NCBI GenBank assembly: GCA_965279315.1
Contig: OZ257145.1
Location: forward strand, 1,302,001 to 1,366,000
Source: JAPWJZ01 sp965279315
Lineage (GTDB): Bacteria; Pseudomonadota; Alphaproteobacteria; Micavibrionales; UBA2020
Direction of reading: 5' to 3'
DNA: 64,000 nucleotides
The translations under genes and the position numbers were made by a program. Within the stretch, counting starts at the first letter, position 1. Each line of letters opens with the position of its first letter. The notes under the pieces were generated by a model. That model had not been told where the DNA came from. It worked only from the letters and a program-made list of their open reading frames with translations, and did not search any database. Below are positions 43,602-52,111 of this stretch, piece after piece.

Positions 43602-44009
43602 ATGAAAAACTTCAGTTTTTCTCTTTCCTTGATGGCTTTGTGCGCGGCTTCCGCGATGGTTTCGCCGGTTTATGCCCAGCAAAGCTATGAAATGTCCACC
43701 TATACCATCCCCGAAAACGGCCGTACCGCGCTTCGCGCCTTTATCGAAGACGAACGGGACCGCGCCTGCGATGCCGCCGAAGACGGCAGCCCAAAGCAAT
43801 GCGTCACGCCCCAGCAGCAGGTGAATATCGTGCAGGTGGGCAGCGTCCTGCCGCCGGAAGTGAACATCGTGCCCGTGCCGGATACTGTGACCGGGCGGAT
43901 CCCGTCTGCCCCGAACCTGACCAAATACGTCTATGCGGCCAACAACGTGTACCTGATCGACGTCAACACGCGTCGCGTGATTGATGTAGTGACGCTGCCG
44001 GCGCCTTGA
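43602..44009 (+). CDS. Small secreted hypothetical protein (DUF1236-like ending)
   Basis: Protein of 135 residues from the ATG at 43602, which has GGAGG 10 nt upstream. The signal peptide (MKNFSFSLSLMALCAASAMV) precedes a mature part with two cysteines (about 60 and 70). The C-terminus TKYVYAANNVYLIDVNTRRV resembles the motif found at the end of DUF1236-type proteins. An upstream in-frame ATG at 43536 would hide the signal. It converges on the oxygenase gene. Confidence 0.7.
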   Translation: MKNFSFSLSLMALCAASAMVSPVYAQQSYEMSTYTIPENGRTALRAFIEDERDRACDAAEDGSPKQCVTPQQQVNIVQVGSVLPPEVNIVPVPDTVTGRIPSAPNLTKYVYAANNVYLIDVNTRRVIDVVTLPAP

Positions 44010-44025
44010 TCGCTGTTGCGCCTGA

Positions 44026-45171
44026 TTATTTGCCGCCGGCAATATTGACGGCGAGTGATTTGTCTTCCAGAAACTGCTGGTTTTCCGCGCGGATTTTCGC
44101 GGCAGCCTCGTCGTACAGGAACGGCAGGAACGCGTAGCGTTTGCCTTTCGTGACGGGCGTGACGGCATGCAACAGCGCGCAAGTGAATACGACCGCACCG
44201 CCGGGTGGCGGCTTGAAGGTGCGGGGTCCATATTCAGGGAAGTTCAATTCCCCGCCTTCGAAATCATTGTTCAGGTTGATCGTGACGGCAAAGCGGCGAT
44301 GCGCCGTGCCCTTGGTCGTGTGGTCACGGTGCGGGCGGAAGAAACCGCCATGTGCGCCGTCATAGCAGGCGACGATGAAACGCTCGATGCGCGATGCGTG
44401 AAAGAAATGCACTTTCTCGATCTCCGGCACCAGCCGTTTTTTCATGCGCGCGCGCAGATCACCCAGCAGCGTCTCGTCGGTCAGCACGACATCGCTGCGG
44501 CGTTTCAACCCGTAATCGACGATGCCGACGGTCTTGCCGCCCACGTCGCGCATAAAGCCGCTTTCCTGCCCGCCTTGCGTTTCATAGATATCTATCAGGC
44601 GCTGGCACATTTCCGGTTCGAACACGTTCGGCAGGTAAATGACGGGCGCCTGCAGCGTGATGCCGGAAAATTTTTCGACCGCGGGCAGTGATTTCAGGAA
44701 TGCCGACAGCTCCGCGCCATGGTTGGGGTTGCCGTCCATGTTGATCGCTTTCATGATGCGCATGGTGGGGTCGAGCACGTACCAGACGCGGCGCGCGGAG
44801 ATCCGGCCATCGGCTGCAGGCGCGAAGTTTCGCGCGATGGAGCCATATAATTTGCTGACCGCAAGGTCGGTGTCCCAGAACCACCGGATGCCGGGCAGCT
44901 CGGTTTTTACCCGTTCTAATTTTTCATCACCCGGATCAACGCTGACGCCAAAGAACGAAATATGCGCGTCATCGAACAGCAGGCGGTTTTCACGCACGAC
45001 CGCCAAGGCTTCCTGACCGCCGGGGCTGTTCGCGCTGGCGAAGAAGGCCAGCACAATATAACGGCCAGCAGCCGTATCGAAACGGTATTCAGGATTGCTG
45101 CAACCGCGCGCGGTGAACCACGGGGCAGGGTCACCGGTGCCAAGGCGAATGTATTCGAGCGCGCCGGACAT
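44026..45171 (-). CDS. Peroxiredoxin-like domain fused to a 2OG-Fe(II) oxygenase domain
   Basis: Protein of 381 residues. Residues 1-165 follow a thioredoxin/AhpC-like fold (GDPAPWFTARG, YIVLAFFASANSPGG, FFGVSVDPGDEKL, VWYVLDPTMRI). The place of the peroxidatic cysteine reads SANSPGG, so peroxidase activity is unlikely. Residues 170-355 are a prolyl-4-hydroxylase-like oxygenase: H281 and D283 (RPHRDHTT), H335 (LLHAVTP) and R345, with the beta-sheet block AVTINLNNDFEGGELNFPEY. The metal and 2-oxoglutarate ligands are all there. Substrate unknown. The start overlaps the stop of the small gene upstream (TAATG). Confidence 0.85.
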   Translation of the reverse strand: MSGALEYIRLGTGDPAPWFTARGCSNPEYRFDTAAGRYIVLAFFASANSPGGQEALAVVRENRLLFDDAHISFFGVSVDPGDEKLERVKTELPGIRWFWDTDLAVSKLYGSIARNFAPAADGRISARRVWYVLDPTMRIMKAINMDGNPNHGAELSAFLKSLPAVEKFSGITLQAPVIYLPNVFEPEMCQRLIDIYETQGGQESGFMRDVGGKTVGIVDYGLKRRSDVVLTDETLLGDLRARMKKRLVPEIEKVHFFHASRIERFIVACYDGAHGGFFRPHRDHTTKGTAHRRFAVTINLNNDFEGGELNFPEYGPRTFKPPPGGAVVFTCALLHAVTPVTKGKRYAFLPFLYDEAAAKIRAENQQFLEDKSLAVNIAGGK

Positions 45172-45374
45172 TATTGGGCGGGGCCTTTAGGTGCGTCGCC
45201 GTCCTTTTTGCGCTTGTCGCGGCCGATACTGGCCAGTTTGTCCTCCAGCGCGTTCACGATTTTTGTCTTGCCGTCTTCGAGCTTGTCATCCAGCGCGGTG
45301 ACTTTTTCAACGGCGGTCGTAAAGGCCTTGCCGGCGAGGTTTTTTCCGTCTTTCAGCTTTTGCTTCCAGTCCAT
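45171..45374 (-). CDS. Small charged helical protein
   Basis: Protein of 67 residues, rich in Lys, Asp and Glu, predicted helical (MDWKQKLKDGKNLAGKAFTT, ALDDKLEDGKTKIVNALED). AGGAG lies 6 nt before the ATG at 45374, which strongly favours this start over the longer open frame to 45449. Its stop overlaps the ATG of the oxygenase fusion gene (TAATG), so the two are translationally coupled. Confidence 0.7.
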   Translation of the reverse strand: MDWKQKLKDGKNLAGKAFTTAVEKVTALDDKLEDGKTKIVNALEDKLASIGRDKRKKDGDAPKGPAQ

Positions 45375-45447
45375 GTCGCGCTCCTTAAAAACACCTGAAT
45401 TTCCTGCCGCAAGGTTACGAAAAGAGGCCCGCCGCGTCAAGTTTGGC

Positions 45448-45481
45448 AAAAAAGGGCTGCCTCTTGCGAAGCAGCCCTTTT
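45448..45481 (-). terminator. Rho-independent terminator of the AKP-tail protein gene
   Basis: Stem AAAGGGCTGC / GCAGCCCTTT (45451-45460 and 45471-45480), 10-nt loop, followed on the minus strand by U-rich 45453-45448. It separates the AKP-tail protein gene from the downstream two-gene unit. Confidence 0.88.
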
Positions 45482-45518
45482 AGGGAAGATAGAGAGTGTG
45501 AATCCCTATTTTATCGAG

Positions 45519-45962
45519 TTATTTAGGCGCCTTGGGGGCTGCGGGCTTTTTCTTCGCAGCGGGCTTCTTTGCTGCTGCTTTCGGCGCAGCGGGTTTTTTC
45601 GCTTTGGGCGCTTTCGGCCCTGCTTTTTCTTCTTTAGCAGCGGGGGCAGCGGCAGCTTCTTCTTTCGGTGCCTGGAATGCGGGCTTGTCCAGCGTGGTGG
45701 TCGGCTGCACTTTTTGCTGCGCGCGCGGGTTGAATTGCTGTTCAAGGTCGGTCAGCAGCGCATCGACAGTGGTGATGACGCCGGAAACGACGTCTTCCAG
45801 CTTTTCGCGTTTTGCGTTGATGACATCAGCTGCTTTGTTTGCTTTTTCATCCAGCTTGCGGCCGACTTGCTCGCGCTTGGTTTCCAGTGCGTCGAGGCCG
45901 GTGGCCAGCGCTTCTTCCGCGACGGCTGCGGCGATTTTGGCGAAATCTTTAAAAATGCTCAT
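45519..45962 (-). CDS. Coiled-coil protein with histone H1-like Ala/Lys/Pro tail
   Basis: Protein of 147 residues. The first about 75 are a charged amphipathic helix region (MSIFKDFAKIAAAVAEEALA, GRKLDEKANKAADVINAKRE), phasin-like or coiled coil. The last about 55 are almost only Ala, Lys and Pro (PKAPKAKKPAAPKAAAKKPA), like bacterial histone H1-type tails that bind DNA or polyphosphate. No signal peptide. It has its own promoter and terminator, with a leader of about 120 nt. A phasin or a nucleoid-associated role are both possible. Confidence 0.7.
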   Translation of the reverse strand: MSIFKDFAKIAAAVAEEALATGLDALETKREQVGRKLDEKANKAADVINAKREKLEDVVSGVITTVDALLTDLEQQFNPRAQQKVQPTTTLDKPAFQAPKEEAAAAPAAKEEKAGPKAPKAKKPAAPKAAAKKPAAKKKPAAPKAPK

Positions 45963-46091
45963 CTTGGTCTTCCCCTATATGTGCTGTTTTTGAAAGGAGT
46001 CCGGCGGTTTGCCGCCGGTCGTATTTTTGTTGCTTCGTATCTTTTCCGTGGTGGTTAATCTTGATCGCTTTGTTGTCATAAGCGTGGAAGT

Positions 46092-46121
46092 TTAATAGCA
46101 AGCAACGCAAGCTATTGTCAA
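46092..46121 (-). promoter_or_regulatory. Sigma70-like promoter of the AKP-tail protein gene
   Basis: On the minus strand TTGACA (46121-46116), an 18-bp spacer and TATTAA (46097-46092). Predicted start near 46086. The surrounding 214-bp gap is AT-rich and holds no gene. Confidence 0.5.
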
Positions 46122-46176
46122 GATTATGTATAAATATTTTGAAATAACTATTTAAAACAGATGGTTATCGTCAGTT

Positions 46177-46977
46177 TTACAGAAGTGTATCAACGCCTTT
46201 TGTGAAGGCATTATCATCATAATCGACGCGCATGAAATAAAGCCCGTCGGGCGGAGCGGTAGGGCCTGCTTTTGCGCGCTCACGGGCATCGAGCGCGGCC
46301 TTAACGTCATCTGGCTGCCATTTGCCTTCGCCGACCAATTTCAGCGTGCCGACCATGTTGCGGATCTGGTGGTGCAGGAACGACCGCGCCTCCGCCCACA
46401 ATTCCAGATGCGTGCCGAAGGCCAGCGCAGTTTTGTTTTCGATGAATTCGAGCCGGTCGAGCGAGCGCAGCGGCGATTTCGCCTGGCATTCGCTGGCGCG
46501 GAAACTGGTGAAGTCATGTTCGCCCAGCAGGTGTTTCGCAGCCCTGTTCATGCGCGCCACATCAAGGTCGACATTTACATGCCATGCGCGCCCCGCATCG
46601 ATGATGGGCTCGGCGCGGCGACCGGTGATGATTTTATAGCAGTAATATCTTTTCTTCGCGCCGAAGCGGGCGTGGAATTCCTGTGATACGGGTTCTGCTT
46701 TCACCACCGCGACACGGTGCGGTCGCATGTGGAAATTGATGGCATCGCGCACGGCTTTTGCGTCGGTGTCTTTTTCCAAATCGATATGCGCGACCTGTCC
46801 CACGGCATGCACGCCCGCATCGGTGCGGCCCGCCACATGCGCGGTCACGTCTTCGCCGCAGAAACCCTTTACGCCCTTTTCCAGCACTGCCTGTACCGAC
46901 AGCGCGTTATCCTGCCGCTGCCAGCCCGCGAAGCCCGCGCCGTCGTATTCGATCGTCAGTTTCCAGCGCTGCGTCAT
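46177..46977 (-). CDS. truA: tRNA pseudouridine(38-40) synthase
   Basis: Enzyme of 266 residues that makes pseudouridine in the tRNA anticodon arm. The catalytic aspartate D53 is in AGRTDAGVHA; IEYDGAGFAGWQRQ opens the protein and LHHQIRNMVGTL is the conserved C-terminal block. The ATG at 46977 overlaps the fmt stop by 4 bp (ATGA). An open frame continues to 47202, but that part is only fmt read in another frame. Confidence 0.97.
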   Translation of the reverse strand: MTQRWKLTIEYDGAGFAGWQRQDNALSVQAVLEKGVKGFCGEDVTAHVAGRTDAGVHAVGQVAHIDLEKDTDAKAVRDAINFHMRPHRVAVVKAEPVSQEFHARFGAKKRYYCYKIITGRRAEPIIDAGRAWHVNVDLDVARMNRAAKHLLGEHDFTSFRASECQAKSPLRSLDRLEFIENKTALAFGTHLELWAEARSFLHHQIRNMVGTLKLVGEGKWQPDDVKAALDARERAKAGPTAPPDGLYFMRVDYDDNAFTKGVDTLL

Positions 46978-47906
46978 GTCAGCACATCGCCGATATTCAG
47001 GTGCGTGCCGTTCATGAAAGAAAGCCCGTCCATCGGCTTCCTGTCCTGCGGCTGGATCTTCGTGAGTTTCAGCGCACCGTTGCCGCAGGCGATAATCAAA
47101 TGGCGGTCGAGGATTTCGCCGGGTTTGCCTTTGCCATCGGCAACCTCCGCCGCCAGCACCTTCAGCCTGTGTTCGCCCTGCATGCACCAGACGCCGGGCC
47201 AAGGGGTGAGGGCGCGCATCTGGCGTTCAATCTCCGCCGCCGGTTTCGTCCAGTCGATGCGGCCGTCATCCTTTCTCAGCATATGCGCATAGGTCACGCC
47301 TTCTTCCGGCTGTGTTTGCGGCGCGGGTTTGTTGCCTGCAGCAATCTGTTCCAGCGTATCGACAATCAATTCACCACCCTGCACCGCGAGCGCGTCATGC
47401 AGCGATTGTGCGGTGGTGGTATTCATAATCGGCACAACGCCGCGCATCAGCACAGGGCCGGTATCCAATCCTTCTTCCATCTGCATGATGCAGATGCCGG
47501 ATGCCGCATCGCCCGCCATGATCGCGCGCTGGATCGGCGCCGCCCCGCGCCAGCGCGGCAGCAGGGATGCATGGATGTTCAGGCAGCCGTGTTTTGGCGC
47601 ATCCAGCGTTTCTTTCGGCAGGATCAGGCCATAAGCTGCGACCACCGCAATATCAAGGTTCAGCGCCGCAAATTCCGCCCGTGCCGCTGCGTCTTTCTTC
47701 AGGCTTTTCGGATGGCGGACTTGCAGGCCCAATTCTTCGGCGCGTTTCTGCACGGCAGACAGCTGCAATTTCTGCCCGCGTCCTGCGGGGCGGGGCGGCT
47801 GCGAATAAACCGCCACAATGTCATGCCCCGCGCCATGCAGCGCGTTCAGCGCCGCGACAGCGAAATCTGGCGTGCCCATAAAGGCGATGCGGAGTTTATT
47901 TGTCAT
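46974..47906 (-). CDS. fmt: Methionyl-tRNA formyltransferase
   Basis: Enzyme of 310 residues that formylates initiator Met-tRNA. IAFMGTPDFAVAAL opens the protein; HASLLPRWRGAAPIQRAI near 110-125 contains the catalytic and folate-binding block, followed by the C-terminal tRNA-binding domain with ALTPWPGVW. ATG at 47906; a TTG codon directly precedes it. It overlaps the membrane-protein gene upstream by 11 bp and truA downstream by 4 bp. Confidence 0.97.
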   Translation of the reverse strand: MTNKLRIAFMGTPDFAVAALNALHGAGHDIVAVYSQPPRPAGRGQKLQLSAVQKRAEELGLQVRHPKSLKKDAAARAEFAALNLDIAVVAAYGLILPKETLDAPKHGCLNIHASLLPRWRGAAPIQRAIMAGDAASGICIMQMEEGLDTGPVLMRGVVPIMNTTTAQSLHDALAVQGGELIVDTLEQIAAGNKPAPQTQPEEGVTYAHMLRKDDGRIDWTKPAAEIERQMRALTPWPGVWCMQGEHRLKVLAAEVADGKGKPGEILDRHLIIACGNGALKLTKIQPQDRKPMDGLSFMNGTHLNIGDVLT

Positions 47907-48435
47907 CAATTTTCACTTGAGAGTTTTCGAAGAGAGCTCTTCTGATCTTGGCAGCCGCGATTTGAAAATTCAAAATTCCAGAAAATGCTGCAGCCGGGAG
48001 CAGCCACAAAAAAATAAAGCTATTAAAAAGCCCCTCTATTAATCCCTTCTTAAAAGACGTCTCCATGAGACAAACGCTTAGAACGAGAATTAGAATCCCG
48101 TACAATGCGCCTGCCATGGAGAAATCATTTTTTGAATAGTAAAGTGGACCCGTTTTCCTGCTTAATGCCGCATACATAACGGCGCACATCCCCAGATAAT
48201 TTGGAATAAGTGAAAAGACGAAGGTAAAGCCTGCATAAAATGCACCAGTTAGAAAAGGAAAGTCTATTTCTGACGATGCAGATCCCGTTTTGAAGAGCTT
48301 AATAATAGACATTGCAATAGCTATGAAAACGGGAACTAAGACAGCGGCTACAGCAGAGCCGGCTATCGCGGCGCCTATTGCGAGATATAAGCCAAATCCC
48401 GGCTTCAATTTTAAACCTGTTTCTTCAGAGGACAT
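47896..48435 (-). CDS. AT-rich membrane protein inserted between def and fmt
   Basis: Protein of 179 residues with four hydrophobic segments (about 15-45, 62-90, 107-127, 132-158). I recognise no family. Its base composition is distinctly AT-rich compared with def and fmt, although it is fitted into the operon with an 11-bp overlap at each end. The usual order in alphaproteobacteria is def-fmt-truA, so this gene interrupts it. Foreign origin is inferred from composition. Confidence 0.7.
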   Translation of the reverse strand: MSSEETGLKLKPGFGLYLAIGAAIAGSAVAAVLVPVFIAIAMSIIKLFKTGSASSEIDFPFLTGAFYAGFTFVFSLIPNYLGMCAVMYAALSRKTGPLYYSKNDFSMAGALYGILILVLSVCLMETSFKKGLIEGLFNSFIFLWLLPAAAFSGILNFQIAAAKIRRALFENSQVKIDDK

Positions 48436-49000
48436 GCGTCTTCTGGAGCTCTTCCAGATTTTCCTTGGTGAATTTCTTCAGCTTGCGCATCACCATGTCG
48501 CGTTTCAGTGATGACAGGTGATCGGTGAACAGTACGCCGTTCAGGTGGTCGATCTCGTGCTGCAGGCAGGTGGCGAACAAACCGTCGGCCTCGACCTCGA
48601 ACTGCTTGCCGTTCTGGTCGATCGCCTTCACGCGCACTATTTTCGGGCGCTCGACTTCGGCATACTGGCCGGGGATGGACAGGCAGCCTTCGTCATAGAC
48701 GTTCATTTCTTCGGACGACCACAGCAGTTCGGGGTTGATGAAAACCTGCGGCTTGCCGCGGCGTTTCTCGACGGGCAGTTCCTCGTCTTCGTTTTCGCTG
48801 CGGGGCTGGTCGACATCCAGCACAAGGATGCGCATGGATTCCCCGATTTGAGGCGCGGCAAGGCCGATGCCGGGGGCGGCGTACATCGTTTCCAGCATGT
48901 TTTCGACCAACTTGCGGTGATCGTCGGTGATGTTGCTCACAGGGTCGGCCACGCGCTTCAGCACGGGATGCGGGACAACGTAAATCGGAAGTGTGGCCAT
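48425..49000 (-). CDS. def: Peptide deformylase
   Basis: Metalloenzyme of 191 residues that removes the N-formyl group from new proteins. The three motifs are complete: GIGLAAPQIG (44-53), EGCLSIPG (104-111, metal ligand C106) and QHEIDHLNG (147-155, ligands H148 and H152). An insertion of charged residues lies at about 65-83. It is the first gene of the def / membrane protein / fmt / truA unit, and logically linked to fmt. Confidence 0.97.
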   Translation of the reverse strand: MATLPIYVVPHPVLKRVADPVSNITDDHRKLVENMLETMYAAPGIGLAAPQIGESMRILVLDVDQPRSENEDEELPVEKRRGKPQVFINPELLWSSEEMNVYDEGCLSIPGQYAEVERPKIVRVKAIDQNGKQFEVEADGLFATCLQHEIDHLNGVLFTDHLSSLKRDMVMRKLKKFTKENLEELQKTHVL

Positions 49001-49058
49001 GAAAAACGCCCTTTCGTTATACCCTAGATAAATAAGGGCGGCGTGCGAGTCAAGAAAC

Positions 49059-50408
49059 TCAGTCTTTTTGCGCTTTTTTCAAGGGGTTATCGTTGTCGCC
49101 CTCGATCAGGGTCAAATCGGGCGCGGATGCGGGTGTTGCCTCGATCTGGATCATGTCGGGCAGCTTCTCGTCATCGGTCAGCTGCTGCAGCTTCTGGAAG
49201 TCGCGTGCGGCAGGAATCACGCGGGAGGTATAGGAGCCCATCGCCTTGTTATAATTTTCGACCGCGCCGTTCAGACCCTTGCCGACTTTATCCAGGTGGG
49301 TGCTGAAGGTGCACAGGCGTTTATAAAGCTCCGCTCCCATCTCCGAAATCTCCCGCGCATTGGCGGCGAGTTTTTCCTGCTGCCAGCCATAGGCCACAGC
49401 CTTGAGCAAGGATATGAGGGTGGTAGGGGATGACGGGATGACCTTCTGGTCTACGCCAGCCTCGAGCAGGCCGGGATCGCGCTCCAATGCCGCGCTGTAA
49501 TAGCTTTCACCCGGCAGGAACATGATGACGAATTCGGGCGTGTCGAACTTTTCCCAATACGCCTTGCTGCCCAGCTGCTTGATATGCTCGCGCACATGGC
49601 GCGCATGGCGGTCGAGCGCGGTGATACGCTCTGTTTCGGTCACGCCGTCTTTAATGGAATCCAGATACGCCTCGATAGGCGCTTTCGCATCGATGATGAT
49701 GACCTTGCCGCCTGGCAGCTTTACCACAACATCGGGACGCTGGTTTTCAACGGCGACCTGTTCTTCGTAATGGATGCCCTCGACCAGTCCCGCCATTTCC
49801 AGTGTGCGTTTCAGCTGCATCTCGCCCCATTGCCCGCGGGTGGAGGGGGAACGCAAGGCCTGCACAAGGCTGCCGGTTTCAAGGCGCAGCTTGTCCTGAT
49901 CGGTCTTCATCGTCTTCAGGTGTTCGCGGAGTTCGCCGTATGCGCCGTGGCGTTCTTTCTCCAGCAGCGTCACTTTCTCGTCCATCATCTTGAGCGTATG
50001 TGCGAGGGGGGTGACGGTTTCCTTCATATTGGTATGGGCGGTCGTCTGCAGTTGCGCGAAGCGTTCCTGCGCAATCGACAAGAAGTTTTCGCGGCTGGCG
50101 TTCAATGCCTCCAGGCTCATCGCCTTGAAGGTGGCGGTCATTTGTTCTTTGGTGGATTCAATCAGTTTCAATTGCTGCTGCAGCGCCTCGGCCTCTTTCT
50201 CCAACTCGCTTTCCAGTTTCGCGGATTTTTGCAGCAATTCGCGGTTCTGGATTTCCAGCGACTCGGCCTTGGCGGCGAGGTGGGTTTCGAGCGTCGATGT
50301 GCCCTTCCGGAATACGGCAAATCCCAGCAGCAATCCGGCGATCACGCCGGCCACTAAAGACATAACGTCGAAAACATGTGTCGCGAGGTCGAAGGGAGGC
50401 ATGTTCAT
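49059..50408 (-). CDS. rmuC: DNA recombination protein RmuC homologue
   Basis: Protein of 449 residues. An N-terminal membrane helix (VMSLVAGVIAGLLLGFAVF, about 14-32) is followed by a long coiled coil (35-150) and the RmuC nuclease-like domain with STRGQWGEMQLKRTLEMAGL, RPDVVVKLPGGKVIIIDAK and FVIMFLPGESYYSAAL. RmuC limits recombination at inverted repeats and has a restriction-endonuclease-like fold. It is a single gene. The 248-bp gap to the next gene (50409-50656) holds no other gene. Confidence 0.93.
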   Translation of the reverse strand: MNMPPFDLATHVFDVMSLVAGVIAGLLLGFAVFRKGTSTLETHLAAKAESLEIQNRELLQKSAKLESELEKEAEALQQQLKLIESTKEQMTATFKAMSLEALNASRENFLSIAQERFAQLQTTAHTNMKETVTPLAHTLKMMDEKVTLLEKERHGAYGELREHLKTMKTDQDKLRLETGSLVQALRSPSTRGQWGEMQLKRTLEMAGLVEGIHYEEQVAVENQRPDVVVKLPGGKVIIIDAKAPIEAYLDSIKDGVTETERITALDRHARHVREHIKQLGSKAYWEKFDTPEFVIMFLPGESYYSAALERDPGLLEAGVDQKVIPSSPTTLISLLKAVAYGWQQEKLAANAREISEMGAELYKRLCTFSTHLDKVGKGLNGAVENYNKAMGSYTSRVIPAARDFQKLQQLTDDEKLPDMIQIEATPASAPDLTLIEGDNDNPLKKAQKD

Positions 50409-50656
50409 GCGCCAAAACTAGCCGGAATAGGGGGAGAATCACAAGGCCGGACTATAGGCCAACAAGAATCGGAATCCTAGGGGGGCGCGAAGAAAAAAAC
50501 AGCAAAGCTATGACAAAGCGAGGTCGAATAGCAATAGCGAACAGGTGTTCTATCAATTAAATTAGCTTCTTGCGGTACGAGGGGAAACAATAAAACGCTG
50601 TCCTGGCTTGTTATGTAACAAAGTTACGCAAGTCAATTTTGCAAGGGGGTACTACC

Positions 50657-52090
50657 ATGGCTGCAGAATTCACCAAACATCTTATCGTCGACCTGAAAAC
50701 AGGCTACGCATTCGGCATCAAGCTGGATTCGGAAGGCAACTGCAAAGCCGTGCAGCCGCTGAACACCGCCATCGAATCGCTCGATGGCCGCCCGGTCAAC
50801 AAGTTCGGCCCGCTGGTTGGTTCTGCCAACCCCGACAAGGCGCCCACGCTCCCGTACAACCAGACCACCTATTGCGTCGAAATGACCGCTGACGGCAAGA
50901 CCGGCCAGCTGTTCACGCTCGTCTGGCCGAAGAAGGAAGACGGCGACAAAGGCGTGCTGCCCATCGTCGCGCGCAAGGAAATGCCCGAGAATCTGATGGA
51001 AGCCGGCATCGCCGCCATTCCGAAGGCGCTCAAGGATATTAAAGGCGGCGGCGTGAACGATGAAGAGACGCTGAAAAAGGCGCTCTCCAACATCGACGAT
51101 ATGATCGGCCTCGATACCGCCAAGCGCGACATTAAACAAAACATCGCGGTTGCCCGTTTCAACCAGACCAAAAAAGACCTCGGCCTTGCGACCAAGCCGA
51201 TTTCGCGCCACATGGTATTCACCGGCAACCCCGGCACGGGTAAAACCACCTTCGCCCGCGAAGTCGCCAAGGTTTATCACGCGCTGGGTTTCATCGATAA
51301 ACCCGTCGTTCACGAAGTCAAACGCGAAGACCTGGTTGCCGGTTTCGTCGGTCAGACTGCGCTGAAGACCAAAGAACAGATCGAAAAAGCCAAAGGCGGC
51401 ATCCTGTTTATCGACGAGGCCTACGCCCTGTCGCGTGAAGCGGGCCCCGGTTCTGACTCGAAAGACTTCGGCCGTGAAGCTATCGACACCCTCGTCGCGG
51501 CTATGGAGAATATGCGTGAAGACCTGATCGTGATCGTGGCCGGCTACACCGACCCGATGAAGAAATTCATCGACGCGAACGAAGGCCTGAAATCACGCTT
51601 CATGACCTATATCAACTTCGACGACTACACCATGCCGCAGCTCGGCAAGATCATGGACTTCATGTTGCAGGAACGCGGCTACACGATGTCGCAGGAAGCA
51701 CGCGACGTCGCCATGGAAAAGCTGGAGACGGAAGCGAAACGCGCCAAGAACTCCTTCGGCAACGGCCGTACCGTGCGTAACCTTGTCGAAAAAGCGGAAA
51801 AAGAACTGGCCTTGCGTCTTGAAGACGAAGGCGTGCTGAACAAGACCGGCAACACCCGCACGCCGGACGAGATGAAAGCTGCGCTCACCACGCTGACGCT
51901 CGCCGACATCAACAAGGTCAACCTGAACGGCCTTACCGCCAAAGGCCCGACCGACCGCCCGATCGGCTTCGATCAGGACCTCAACAAGCCCTTCACGCGC
52001 GCTGCCAACGACGACCGCGCATCGCCGAACGGTCTGGAGAGCGTTCCGAAACCGGCCAACAAAAAACTCGGCAACGGATTCGCGCCGTAA
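50657..52090 (+). CDS. CbxX/CfqX-type AAA+ ATPase
   Basis: Protein of 477 residues; a GGGGG ribosome site lies 7 nt before the ATG at 50657. The N-terminal 110 residues are a domain I do not recognise. The AAA+ module (about 150-400) is of the CbxX/CfqX/SpoVK group: Walker A GNPGTGKTTFAREVAK near 193, Walker B GGILFIDEAYALSRE near 250, sensor VIVAGYTDPMKKFI, and an arginine-bearing GLKSRFMTYINFDDY. Relatives remodel Rubisco (CbbX) or serve other roles; no carbon-fixation gene is nearby. The C-terminal 60 residues are low complexity. A terminator follows. Confidence 0.85.
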   Translation: MAAEFTKHLIVDLKTGYAFGIKLDSEGNCKAVQPLNTAIESLDGRPVNKFGPLVGSANPDKAPTLPYNQTTYCVEMTADGKTGQLFTLVWPKKEDGDKGVLPIVARKEMPENLMEAGIAAIPKALKDIKGGGVNDEETLKKALSNIDDMIGLDTAKRDIKQNIAVARFNQTKKDLGLATKPISRHMVFTGNPGTGKTTFAREVAKVYHALGFIDKPVVHEVKREDLVAGFVGQTALKTKEQIEKAKGGILFIDEAYALSREAGPGSDSKDFGREAIDTLVAAMENMREDLIVIVAGYTDPMKKFIDANEGLKSRFMTYINFDDYTMPQLGKIMDFMLQERGYTMSQEARDVAMEKLETEAKRAKNSFGNGRTVRNLVEKAEKELALRLEDEGVLNKTGNTRTPDEMKAALTTLTLADINKVNLNGLTAKGPTDRPIGFDQDLNKPFTRAANDDRASPNGLESVPKPANKKLGNGFAP

Positions 52091-52111
52091 TATCAGACAT
52101 ATAAAGATCAG

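Noticed and set aside
44026..44690. Toxin-antitoxin or defence module around the small coupled gene
   Set aside because: The neighbouring product is a clear 2OG-Fe(II) oxygenase fusion and the small helical protein has no antitoxin motif.
46978..47202. 75-residue N-terminal extension of TruA
   Set aside because: It lies wholly inside fmt in another frame, is Arg/Gly-rich, and TruA proteins begin near MTQRWKL.
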